Origin: Candidatus Njordarchaeota archaeon
GTDB lineage: Archaea; Asgardarchaeota; Njordarchaeia; Njordarchaeales; Njordarchaeaceae
Assembly (NCBI GenBank): GCA_029856055.1
Contig: JAHQWF010000029.1
Span: forward strand, 1 to 7,937
Direction: 5' to 3'
DNA length: 7,937 nt
Shown: in pieces, positions 1 to 6,312 of the stretch
How positions within the stretch are numbered: position 1 is the stretch's first letter
Layout of the letters: each line of letters opens with the position of its first letter
Translations under genes and position numbers: made by a program
The notes under the pieces: generated by a model
Databases searched by the model: none
Told to the model about the DNA's origin: nothing
The model's input: only the letters and a program-made list of their open reading frames with translations

Positions 1-396
1 GAATTAGTTATCAAGGGCTTAATGGCTATCAGTAGCAATGTTCCCTTCATGATTAGGACTGCTCAAAAAGAAATGATGAGAGCTATGCTTAACGAGAAAA
101 TGGATTTGGTTCAGGGAATCTATGAGAGTTATCGATCGAAATTGTTGAATGGTGACGTAACACCAGATGAATTAGCCTTCAATTTACGTGTTGGTAAGAA
201 TTTCTATGAGTATAAGAATAACAGCGCGATAGCTCGGGTGGCAAGGAGATATAGGTTGCGTAAAGATAGTTTGGTAGAAGTGATATATAGTGGAAATAAC
301 TTAGTTATGAAATCGAATTACAGAGGTATTTATAACGTGAAGAAGTATCTAGAACTCCTAGATAAAGCTAAACGTGAAATATTTCCAGGTGATTAA
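1..396 (+). CDS. C-terminal part of a divergent family B DNA polymerase (5' partial)
   Basis: The reading frame is open from the first base, so the gene begins outside the window; the ATG at 22 is internal. The 131 visible residues fit the thumb and C-terminus of archaeal family B polymerases: an opening ELVIKGL (family pattern E-hydrophobic-x-KGL), then a helix ending in AQKEMM, then the block TPDELAFNLRVGKNFYEYKN followed by ARVARRYRLRKDSLVEVIY. This corresponds to the family pattern 'x-E-L-x-(I/L)-x-x-x-x-x-x-x-Y-K...-A-x-x-x-...-G-x-x-(V/I)-x-Y-(V/I)'. The VRRD motif that normally follows KGL is replaced by ISSNVP, and the PGD-type turn is missing. The catalytic DTD motif lies upstream and cannot be seen. 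The divergence suggests a PolB2/Dpo2-like paralogue rather than the main replicase, but this is inference. An unrelated protein with chance similarity is possible. Confidence 0.6.
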   Translation, partial: ELVIKGLMAISSNVPFMIRTAQKEMMRAMLNEKMDLVQGIYESYRSKLLNGDVTPDELAFNLRVGKNFYEYKNNSAIARVARRYRLRKDSLVEVIYSGNNLVMKSNYRGIYNVKKYLELLDKAKREIFPGD

Positions 397-472
397 TGCA
401 TTTTGACTTGCTAAAAATATTTAAGCACTCTATTTCTCAAGTTTGCCACTGTGTTTATTCTTCCTGTGCATT

Positions 473-485
473 AATTTATATTTAG
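473..485 (+). promoter_or_regulatory. Possible TATA element for the RCK protein gene
   Basis: The AT-only stretch ATTTATATTTA lies about 25 nt upstream of a GGAGGT at 505-510, which would then sit at or near the transcript start. A second candidate, AAAAATATTTAAG, is at 413-425. AT-rich spacers give such matches easily, so the call is tentative. No start codon in the frame of the gene follows the GGAGGT at normal spacing. Confidence 0.3.
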
Positions 486-561
486 AGTTATCTCTTAGGT
501 AAACGGAGGTCCTGGTGTCGTTGGTAGAATGAAGTGAAGAAAAAAATTAATAGTTCAGAGA

Positions 562-1482
562 TTGCTTTGGTTCGTTATCTCATTTGAGAAAACAATAATA
601 TATATGTCTCTTTTCATTACCTTACTTGTTGTAACACTAATTTTCTCAGGAATAGAACTGAATTTACAGAACGTGGCTCTCATATTATCATTAAATTATG
701 AACCTAGAAATGAACTTGAATCTTTTGCATTATTATTTACTTTCTTCTTAGAATTATCTCCTATTATGGCTTTTGTTGAGGTTAGGACTTTGTCTTTAGA
801 GGAAAGAGCGGTTAAGTTGGCTAATAGATTAAGAAATCATATCATTTTAGTTGGCTGTGGTCATTTAGGTAGGAGGATCATAGATAGATTGCTTAAGATG
901 GGACTGCAGTTTTCTTTGATAGTGTTACCAAAAGATAGAGATAGCAACGAGACTGTAGTTAAATTGCTTCGAGATGGTATACCCATTATTTTTGGTCATG
1001 CCACAATGGAAGATACTTTATTGAAAGCGGGTATAATGAATGCCAAGGCTATTATTATTGCGATTAATAATGATTCGGTTAACATGGTGATTGCAGAGAA
1101 GGCGAAAAAATTGAACCCACGAATAAAGACTGTTGTAAGGATTTTTAATGGTTCTTTAGCTAGATTAGCGCAACAAAGTGGTTATGCTGATGAAGTTTTA
1201 AGCACTACAGCTATATCAGTGGACACTTATATTGTTGGTGCTTTTCTAAATGTCACTCAAGAAATCAGAACTCCAATAGCTATCAAGGTTACTGATAAAG
1301 TTTGGTTCTTAGGTACGAAGGTTAAGGAAATCGAAGAGAGATCAGGAGTTAAGATTCTAGCTATTAGGAGGGATAATAAATGGCTTAGAGTAAAAGATGA
1401 GACAAAATTAAAGCTTGGAGACACCGTATTCATATGTAGAGAACCAGAGAACATAAGAAAACTTATTGAAAGTAAAAAGTAA
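562..1482 (+). CDS. Two-TM RCK (TrkA-N/TrkA-C) protein, K+ channel-like without selectivity filter
   Basis: A membrane protein with cytoplasmic regulatory domains. Seen: TM1 about residues 11-31, TM2 about 54-74, a linker helix, then an RCK_N Rossmann fold from residue 93 (IILVGCGHLG, the GxGxxG nucleotide-binding loop G98/G100/G103) to about 228, and a TrkA-C-type domain about 238-300 (TPIAIKV...LKLGDTVFIC). This order matches 2TM-RCK potassium channels such as MthK. However, the 20-odd residues between TM1 and TM2, where a pore helix and TVGYG filter belong, read LNLQNVALILSLNYEPRN and contain no GYG. The acidic residue that usually ends beta-2 of the nucleotide site is also not in place (SLIVLPKD). 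It may be a non-conducting regulatory subunit or a partner of another transporter. The TTG start is the furthest upstream in this frame but has no clear Shine-Dalgarno; ATG at 604 is an alternative, and a GTG at 534 would extend the protein if the A-run at 540-546 were one base shorter. It is convergent with the next gene. Confidence 0.8.
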   Translation: MLWFVISFEKTIIYMSLFITLLVVTLIFSGIELNLQNVALILSLNYEPRNELESFALLFTFFLELSPIMAFVEVRTLSLEERAVKLANRLRNHIILVGCGHLGRRIIDRLLKMGLQFSLIVLPKDRDSNETVVKLLRDGIPIIFGHATMEDTLLKAGIMNAKAIIIAINNDSVNMVIAEKAKKLNPRIKTVVRIFNGSLARLAQQSGYADEVLSTTAISVDTYIVGAFLNVTQEIRTPIAIKVTDKVWFLGTKVKEIEERSGVKILAIRRDNKWLRVKDETKLKLGDTVFICREPENIRKLIESKK

Positions 1483-1508
1483 TATTCATTTCAATCTAAT
1501 TAAGTGCT

Positions 1509-2342
1509 TTAAATCCAAAAACTTAATTTTTGCCTAGACCTACGCGAAAGATTATCAGGCTTAAATATTATTGTAATTAGAATAGTAACAATTAAATTAG
1601 ACAAAAATAGAAAAGGGAACACTTGATAGGACACATCTTGTTTTATGAAGAAAAGAAAACCAAAAGTATTTAATGCACTATGATTAAGTGTTGATACTGT
1701 CAGATTTCCTTCACTAGAATTATAAAGCCATGTTTGCTGAATTGAGATCAAGATCATCATTATTGTGAAATAGAGAAAGTTATGGTAGTTAATCATCATC
1801 ACGCTATCTTTTACAATGAAATGCGGCCAATGCCAAATAGCAACTAGTAAACCAATTAAAATGCTTGCATGAAGCGCACTAAATTTCTCCTGAAGAGCTG
1901 GTAGAGAATAGCCTCTCCATCCTATTTCCTCCCACATATTTTGAAGAAACAAGCTTATTAAAATTGGGATGAATCCCACAAGGACCTTAAAATCAAGGAA
2001 ATCCTCACTAGAAAATAAATTTAACAAAAGAATTGCTGAAATAGCTATGGCAAACTGAAGAATAATAGGAATAATAAAGTAGATCATAGATGTTTCCCTT
2101 TTAATAAATTGTCTAAACAGATTTTTTGATCCATCCACGCCAAATTGCTTTCTCGTTGTGATAAAAGCAGCTATAAATGGTGATGCACCTCCTAAAATAA
2201 AGAAGGGTAAACTTAAGATAAATGGAAACATGCCATAAGAGGCTAGCACCCAGGGAATATAGAAGATAGATCCAAGCAATATAGCTAAAGCGAAAAACAT
2301 TGCTATGTATGTGCAATTGAAATCTTCAGTGTTATTGTTCAA
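1509..2342 (-). CDS. CPBP family (Abi/CAAX-type) intramembrane glutamic endopeptidase
   Basis: A polytopic membrane protease of the family that includes Rce1 and bacterial Abi proteins. All three family motifs are visible: EEIGWRG (E138, E139, R143), the second motif VAIWHWPHF with H171 and H174, and the third LNHSALN with H221 and N225. These residues form the membrane-embedded catalytic site in Rce1-type enzymes, so the protein should be active. About eight hydrophobic segments are seen (approximately 12-32, 38-60, 86-108, 118-134, 158-175, 186-204, 222-234, 241-260), and 277 residues is a normal length. The start is TTG at 2342, chosen because GGGGAG lies 4 nt upstream with a TATA element beyond it. 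Archaeal members mostly have unknown substrates; prenyl-CAAX processing should not be assumed. Its divergent neighbour encodes an anchored surface protein, but a functional link is only a guess. Confidence 0.92.
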   Translation of the reverse strand: MNNNTEDFNCTYIAMFFALAILLGSIFYIPWVLASYGMFPFILSLPFFILGGASPFIAAFITTRKQFGVDGSKNLFRQFIKRETSMIYFIIPIILQFAIAISAILLLNLFSSEDFLDFKVLVGFIPILISLFLQNMWEEIGWRGYSLPALQEKFSALHASILIGLLVAIWHWPHFIVKDSVMMINYHNFLYFTIMMILISIQQTWLYNSSEGNLTVSTLNHSALNTFGFLFFIKQDVSYQVFPFLFLSNLIVTILITIIFKPDNLSRRSRQKLSFWI

Positions 2343-2346
2343 CCAA

Positions 2347-2352
2347 CTCCCC
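2347..2352 (-). promoter_or_regulatory. Shine-Dalgarno fixing the TTG start of the CPBP protease
   Basis: GGGGAG on the minus strand ends 4 nt before the TTG at 2342-2340. It is one of the clearer ribosome binding sites in this window and supports the TTG start over the internal ATG at residue 15. Confidence 0.6.
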
Positions 2353-2383
2353 TAAAATAGCTTTTGATAAATGTAGTTTTATG

Positions 2384-2393
2384 TTTATTTAAG
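2384..2393 (-). promoter_or_regulatory. TATA box of the CPBP protease gene
   Basis: The minus-strand sequence CTTAAATAAA lies about 25-30 nt upstream of a predicted start near 2360-2365. That would give a leader of about 20 nt containing the GGGGAG. The spacing is right for an archaeal TBP site, but the spacer is AT-rich overall. Confidence 0.4.
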
Positions 2394-2599
2394 TATATGC
2401 AATTTTTAATAGTTTATTAATGTAGATGTAATTAATAAGAATTTGCATAACCTGATTTATCAACAAAATTACGAGCTAAGATCAGATAATTCCGCTATTC
2501 GCTGACGAAATCCTTACATAGCACTCTTAAGAAAATATTTGTGATAATGAATAGAAATTTTTGTTAGGACAATACACACAAAAATCTAATTAATTATCG

Positions 2600-3310
2600 A
2601 TGGTGACAAAATTAATGAATCGCCTCGCAATTATTTTGATTTCATTGTTAATTCTACAACCAATGCAATTTGAATCTAACCCAATTTATAGAGCTAGTAA
2701 CGGAGACATAGGGATAGGTTCCTGGTTTTACTATATGTCAAACTTCACAGCTGCCGAGAACAGAACATATAATTACACAATAACATACATGTCTGATTAC
2801 GAGATAACATATAATATTACATCAGTTTACCAGAGCGGATACACGGCTAGAACCATAAAGACTGTTGATTTAAGAGATACCTTCAGGATCGATTTCTGGA
2901 TAGATATTAATTCTTACGCTGATCAATTAAGGAGGCTGAATAGTACTTCACCAACCATAGAGATTACTGTTAGGACATGGATATATTTTGTTAATGATAC
3001 CTATATTCACTATCTAGTGAAAACTAGTTCAGCCTATAAGGATATTTTTGATGAAGAAATCATCGTAACGAATCAGTATGGAGTAATAACTTATACATGG
3101 ATAAACAAGACAGTTGTAACTAAATCAGTCACGACAATCAGATTTACAGAACATAGATTGATAGATTGGAAATACCAGAACATTGAACAACGTGGGGGAG
3201 AGAAACCTCCAGAAAACAATTTCATATTAATTGCTACAGCAACAATAAGTATTCTAATAATAGTATTAGCCATGGTCGCTTACTTAAGAAAAGTGAAAAG
3301 ACATGCTTAA
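2600..3310 (+). CDS. Secreted, C-terminally anchored, N-glycosylation-rich protein of unknown family
   Basis: I do not recognise a family. Seen: a Sec-type signal region (K4, R8, then hydrophobic residues 9-20), a roughly 180-residue domain rich in Tyr, Thr, Ile and Asn and probably beta-stranded, then one C-terminal membrane helix (about 208-228, FILIATATISILIIVLAMVAY) followed by a short basic tail LRKVKRHA. The topology puts the main domain outside the cell. Seven N-x-S/T sequons are present (N48, N54, N58, N72, N114, N132, N169), all in the predicted outer part, as expected for archaeal S-layer-type glycoproteins. There is no Cys in the outer domain. The ATG at 2600 has no Shine-Dalgarno and the transcript may be leaderless; ATG at 2615 (M6) is an alternative that keeps the signal region. 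It stands alone, divergent from the CPBP protease gene. Confidence 0.75.
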   Translation: MVTKLMNRLAIILISLLILQPMQFESNPIYRASNGDIGIGSWFYYMSNFTAAENRTYNYTITYMSDYEITYNITSVYQSGYTARTIKTVDLRDTFRIDFWIDINSYADQLRRLNSTSPTIEITVRTWIYFVNDTYIHYLVKTSSAYKDIFDEEIIVTNQYGVITYTWINKTVVTKSVTTIRFTEHRLIDWKYQNIEQRGGEKPPENNFILIATATISILIIVLAMVAYLRKVKRHA

Positions 3311-3323
3311 TTAAAATTACTAC

Positions 3324-3334
3324 TTATTTTTATT
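3324..3334 (+). terminator. T-rich archaeal-type terminator after the surface protein gene
   Basis: TTATTTTTATT begins 14 nt after the stop codon. Archaeal RNA polymerase can terminate at U-rich tracts without a hairpin. The evidence is composition and position only. Confidence 0.35.
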
Positions 3335-3349
3335 AATGATTAATAATGA

Positions 3350-3363
3350 TATAATTATAATTT
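3350..3363 (+). promoter_or_regulatory. TATA-like element ahead of the HEPN/MNT operon
   Basis: TATAATTATAATTT ends 26 nt before the ATG at 3390, which would place transcript initiation at or just before the start codon. No Shine-Dalgarno is seen before this ATG, consistent with a leaderless mRNA. Confidence 0.4.
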
Positions 3364-3389
3364 CATAACCAAGAGTGTGTTGATTAAAT

Positions 3390-3818
3390 ATGCTTGATAA
3401 GCAAGAATTTGACAGATGGATCAGGGGCGCTGTTAAGACATTAGAATCTGCTAAAAGGGATTTTATAGCTAGAGATTATAGCTGGGCTTGCTTTAAAGCT
3501 CATCAAGCGGCCGAAAAAGCACTAGAAGCCATATTATGGGGCATTGGAAATCCGCAATACGGTCATGTATTGAAGAAACTAGTTGAGAAATTATCTGAGT
3601 TGGGATTAAAAATCGAAAGAATGATAATTGATGATTGCATAGAACTAAGCAAATACTATGTAACTACAAGATACCCAGATGTTTGGGGGGAAGGATTACC
3701 AGAGGAATTCTTTACCGAGAGGGAAGCAAAAAACGCAATATTAAAGGCTAAGAGAATAGTAGATTGGGTGAATAAAAAATGGAGGGAATTATTAGAGAAA
3801 GGGAGAGAGCGAGGTTAG
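3390..3818 (+). CDS. HEPN domain protein (partner of the downstream MNT nucleotidyltransferase)
   Basis: A small all-helical protein, 142 residues, of the archaeal HEPN family (PF05168 type). Seen: an N-terminal helix with AVKTLESAKRDF, the signature helix CFKAHQAAEKALEAIL (34-49), a G-H pair at 58-59, and the conserved LSKYYVTTRYPD (86-97). A C-terminal helix ends in a charged tail that is co-encoded with the start of the next gene. HEPN/MNT pairs form complexes and several are toxin-antitoxin systems in which the HEPN protein is an RNase with an RX4-6H motif. No such motif is present here: R94 is followed by YPDVW with no His in range, and H38 and H59 do not fit. It therefore resembles the HI0074/TM0613 type with unproven activity. 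The pair could be a toxin-antitoxin module or a nucleotide-transfer complex. Confidence 0.9.
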   Translation: MLDKQEFDRWIRGAVKTLESAKRDFIARDYSWACFKAHQAAEKALEAILWGIGNPQYGHVLKKLVEKLSELGLKIERMIIDDCIELSKYYVTTRYPDVWGEGLPEEFFTEREAKNAILKAKRIVDWVNKKWRELLEKGRERG

Positions 3819-4123
3819 AGGCTATATCAATTGCAAAGAGGTTCCTAAATTGCGTAAAAAAATATGTTGAGGTTGTAGATGCTTATTTAATAGGAAGCTA
3901 CGCTAGAGGAGACTTTAATGCTTGGAGTGATATTGATATAGTCATAGTAGCTAAGAATTTGCCCGAATCACCGATAGAAAGATTAGATATCATTGATAGA
4001 TGTATGAGTAGATATCTAAATGTAGAACCTATTTTACTGAATCCCGAAGACTTTAAAAGATTGTTCGAAAAAAGCAATCCTATCGCTACTGAAATAAAGA
4101 AATATGGAGTAAAATTGATTTGA
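3779..4123 (+). CDS. MNT-type minimal nucleotidyltransferase (HEPN partner)
   Basis: A 114-residue protein of the DNA polymerase beta nucleotidyltransferase superfamily. The defining motif GSYARGDFNAWSDIDIVIV spans 39-57: G39-S40 with R43-G44, then S50-D51-x-D53 giving two metal-binding aspartates. E83 in NVEPILL is placed where the third carboxylate is usually found (usually Asp), so the active site looks intact. In characterised HepT/MntA pairs the MNT protein adds AMP to the HEPN partner and neutralises it; whether that applies here is inference. The start is forced: an in-frame TAA at 3773 leaves ATG at 3779 as the only usable start upstream of the fold. It overlaps the HEPN gene by 40 nt, so translation is probably coupled. 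A family of stand-alone archaeal MNT proteins without regulatory role is the alternative. Confidence 0.93.
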   Translation: MEGIIRERERARLEAISIAKRFLNCVKKYVEVVDAYLIGSYARGDFNAWSDIDIVIVAKNLPESPIERLDIIDRCMSRYLNVEPILLNPEDFKRLFEKSNPIATEIKKYGVKLI

Positions 4124-4270
4124 GAAATCTAAACTTGAGAGTGAATAGGCATCTCAGTTCTTCTATAATCATTTCTAAGAATATCCCCGCACTCCATCTA
4201 ACGTATTAAATCTAAGTCTTCATCTCTTTTATTTAGAAAATAACATGTTTTTATATTGATTTAAAATATC

Positions 4271-4283
4271 ATAATTATTAATT
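4271..4283 (+). repeat. First copy of a 13-nt AT-only direct repeat upstream of the CDF gene
   Basis: ATAATTATTAATT occurs here and again at 4309-4321, a centre-to-centre distance of 38 nt. The second copy overlaps the likely TATA region of the transporter gene. In such AT-rich DNA a chance repeat is quite possible. Apart from this repeat, the 208-base spacer 4124-4331 holds nothing I can name. Confidence 0.35.
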
Positions 4284-4308
4284 TATTTGTAATATTCATA
4301 TTAATTTT

Positions 4309-4321
4309 ATAATTATTAATT
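4309..4321 (+). repeat. Second copy of the 13-nt direct repeat, overlapping the probable TATA region
   Basis: This is identical to 4271-4283. The surrounding TTTTATAATTATTAATTA (4305-4322) is the best TATA candidate for the downstream gene and would place initiation around 4330-4335. That is compatible with a leaderless GTG start at 4332. Confidence 0.35.
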
Positions 4322-4331
4322 ATGATTCAAG

Positions 4332-5594
4332 GTGCTTATATTGAAATCTGCATCACATAGATTCATTGAGGCAAAGAAAACTGTATCTTATGCTCTGATT
4401 ATATTAATAGCTCTAACGATATCTAAAATCATCTTCGGGTATTTAACCTCAAGCATAGCTTTATTAGCAGATGGCTTTCACTCGTTATCTGATGTAATAA
4501 TTGTATTTATTGCTTTTATAGTTGTGAGTATGTTAGCTAAAAAGCCATCTGAGAGATTCCCTTATGGTTACTATAAGCTTGAGGATTTAGGGACACTTAT
4601 TATTTCATTGATCTTTATTTTTATTGCTTATAATTTGGGATATGAGGCAGTTACAAGAATCCTAAGAGGAACAATAATAAAAACCAGAGCTGATACAGCT
4701 TTTGTAGTAGCAATCTTATCTGCTATTATCTCCTTTATTGTTTCCAGGATACAGGAGAAATTAGCTGTTAGGTATGATCTAACTTCACTTAGATTGAATG
4801 CTAAAGAAATGAGATATGATGCAATCGCATCTACTTTAGTTGGATTTAGTATTGTTTTAACCCCGATTCTGCTATTGCCCTTAGAGGAACTTGTAACAAT
4901 TATAATCTCTTTCTTAATTCTGAGAATCGCTGTCATAGGGATAAAGAATTCTATCCTTAATCTGCTAGATGCATGGAGTCATCCTGAGATTTTAGCAAAT
5001 ATTAGAAAGATTGTCTCTAGTTTCAGTGAGGTAAAGAAAGTTAAATCCATTAGAATAAGGAAGGCTGGGCCATTAATATTTGGAGATATTATTATTGGAG
5101 TCTCACCTGAACTGAGTATAGATGAAACCCATGAAATCATGAATTCAATAGAATCAAAATTAAGAAAGGAAATACCCAGTTTATCAGATATAGTGATTCA
5201 TGCCGAACCTGTTGAAAAAAGAGAGATGATAGTTTGCGTCTCAGTAGAAAAAACTAGTAATGATGAATTGGTTATTTCTGATCATTTCGGTAAGGCTCCG
5301 TTAATTGCTATCTTTGCAGTAAATAGAAGTGAAAAAAGCTTTAAACTAATATCAACAATGGAGAACAAATTCATTAAGACTCCCAAGCACTCGGGAATAA
5401 AACTAGCTAGAGCACTTAGCGGAAAAGGAATTGATGCAGTTATAATAAGGAATATAGGTGAGGCAGCTTTTCTAGCTCTAAAAGCGTTCATGATGTCAGT
5501 TTATCGCACAGAATCGAGAAAAATAGAGAGCGCATTAAATGACCTGATTAATGGTAAACTGGAGAAATTATATCACGCTACAAAAGAAGAATAA
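4332..5594 (+). CDS. Cation diffusion facilitator fused to a NifX/dinitrogenase FeMo-cofactor-type domain
   Basis: A divalent metal exporter of the CDF family. Seen: six TM segments (about 18-38, 40-67, 86-106, 118-140, 160-182, 185-205), TM2 motif ADGFHSLSD (H50, D54), and a cytoplasmic CDF C-terminal domain about 218-293. A further domain, about 299-405, has the hallmark SDHFGKAP (316-323) of the Nitro_FeMo-Co (PF02579) family that also makes up NifX and the NifB tail. In TM5 the usual H-x-x-x-D (or D-x-x-x-D) is E159-M-R-Y-D163, so the transport site would be H50, D54, E159, D163; metal choice (Zn, Fe, Mn) cannot be told. No nitrogenase genes are nearby, so the NifX-like part may sense or bind a metal or cofactor. 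The start is uncertain: GTG 4332 if leaderless, or TTG 4341, which has AAGGTG 6 nt upstream. The gene is convergent with the hydrolase gene. Confidence 0.9.
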   Translation: MLILKSASHRFIEAKKTVSYALIILIALTISKIIFGYLTSSIALLADGFHSLSDVIIVFIAFIVVSMLAKKPSERFPYGYYKLEDLGTLIISLIFIFIAYNLGYEAVTRILRGTIIKTRADTAFVVAILSAIISFIVSRIQEKLAVRYDLTSLRLNAKEMRYDAIASTLVGFSIVLTPILLLPLEELVTIIISFLILRIAVIGIKNSILNLLDAWSHPEILANIRKIVSSFSEVKKVKSIRIRKAGPLIFGDIIIGVSPELSIDETHEIMNSIESKLRKEIPSLSDIVIHAEPVEKREMIVCVSVEKTSNDELVISDHFGKAPLIAIFAVNRSEKSFKLISTMENKFIKTPKHSGIKLARALSGKGIDAVIIRNIGEAAFLALKAFMMSVYRTESRKIESALNDLINGKLEKLYHATKEE

Positions 5595-5603
5595 AATTTA
5601 ATC

Positions 5604-5631
5604 AAAAAAAGTATGACTTCTCAGCATTTTT
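5604..5631. terminator. Bidirectional T-tract terminator between convergent genes
   Basis: The 40-nt spacer has a 7-A run at 5604-5610 (a T-run for the leftward hydrolase transcript) and a 5-T run at 5627-5631 (for the rightward transporter transcript). Each tract lies just past the stop codon of its own gene, as expected for hairpin-independent archaeal termination. Confidence 0.45.
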
Positions 5632-5634
5632 AAC

Positions 5635-6312
5635 TTACCAGAAATCTCTGGCAAAACTAAGCGCTAGCTTCAGTGATTTTTTAGCCTTTTCAGTCAACAT
5701 GCTTCCATGCCCTGGCAATAAGATATCAAAATTAAACCCTGATAATTTTCTAAGGCTATCTAATAAATTCTTTATACTACCTGTAGGCAAATCTGTTCTG
5801 CCAAATAAACCATTAGAAAATAATGTATCACCACTCACGAGTATTTTATATTCAGGTATGTAAAGACAGATGCTCCCTATTGTATGTCCTGGCGTATGTA
5901 GAACATGAATGTTAATATTTCCGATTTTTATGATCTCACCATCTTTTACTGATTTTGTTACATGTATTGGCATTATTTCTTTTATGCCAAAAATATTCGC
6001 AACTGTGTAGAATGGATCACCGCGCTCCAAATAATCTCTTTCAAGTTCGTGAATCATTAGTTCAAATGAATTATAATACTGCAGACGATATATCGCACCG
6101 AAATGATCAAAATGCATGTGTGTAAGTAAAATTTTACCTCTCTTACCCACTAAATCAAGTAATCTAATTGCTTCAATGATACGATCTGCGTTCTCTGGAA
6201 GCCCAGGATCTATTATAAGATATTCTTCATTCCCAGTTATTATAATTGTATTTGAACTAAGTTCTAAACCAGTAATAAAGAAAATACTGGAAATGATACG
6301 TCGCATTCCCAT
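5635..6312 (-). CDS. Metallo-beta-lactamase-fold hydrolase, glyoxalase II-like
   Basis: A cytoplasmic hydrolase of 225 residues, one MBL domain and nothing else. The full dinuclear metal site is visible: THMHFDH (H65, H67, D69, H70), HTPGHT with H143, SGDTLF with D162, and LLPGHG with H202. The segment GLFGRTDLPTGS (168-179) is typical of the glyoxalase II/YcbL-like subgroup, whose substrates are thioesters such as acylglutathione in bacteria. Archaea of this type lack glutathione, so the natural substrate here is unknown. It lacks the C-terminal helical domain of true hydroxyacylglutathione hydrolases. ATG at 6312 is chosen; ATG at 6306 (M3) is equally compatible, and no strong Shine-Dalgarno is seen before either. 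AT-rich elements at 6347-6357 and 6362-6371 are TATA candidates. It is convergent with the transporter and divergent from the AdoHcy hydrolase gene. Confidence 0.92.
   Translation of the reverse strand: MGMRRIISSIFFITGLELSSNTIIITGNEEYLIIDPGLPENADRIIEAIRLLDLVGKRGKILLTHMHFDHFGAIYRLQYYNSFELMIHELERDYLERGDPFYTVANIFGIKEIMPIHVTKSVKDGEIIKIGNINIHVLHTPGHTIGSICLYIPEYKILVSGDTLFSNGLFGRTDLPTGSIKNLLDSLRKLSGFNFDILLPGHGSMLTEKAKKSLKLALSFARDFW

Noticed and set aside
504..580. tRNA-like words (TTGGTAGAAT like a D-loop, GGTTCG like a T-loop) before the RCK gene
   Set aside because: No acceptor, T-stem or anticodon stem can be paired; the bases flanking the GTTCG loop do not complement each other.
2498..2509. Small hairpin TTCG-CTGA-CGAA in the divergent spacer
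   Set aside because: Only a 4-bp stem with mismatches beyond it, and no T-tract; too small to call a regulatory RNA.
3779..3818. Frameshift joining HEPN and MNT into one protein
   Set aside because: Each gene has a complete family fold and its own start or stop; overlapping separate genes are the normal arrangement for such pairs.
4140..4200. Possible C/D box sRNA on the minus strand (ATGATTA followed by CTGA)
   Set aside because: Box C is degenerate, the guide spacing is about 8 nt, and no second D box is found.
4322..4360. ATG at 4322 as the start of the CDF transporter
   Set aside because: It is out of frame with the transporter and reaches a stop after 12 codons.
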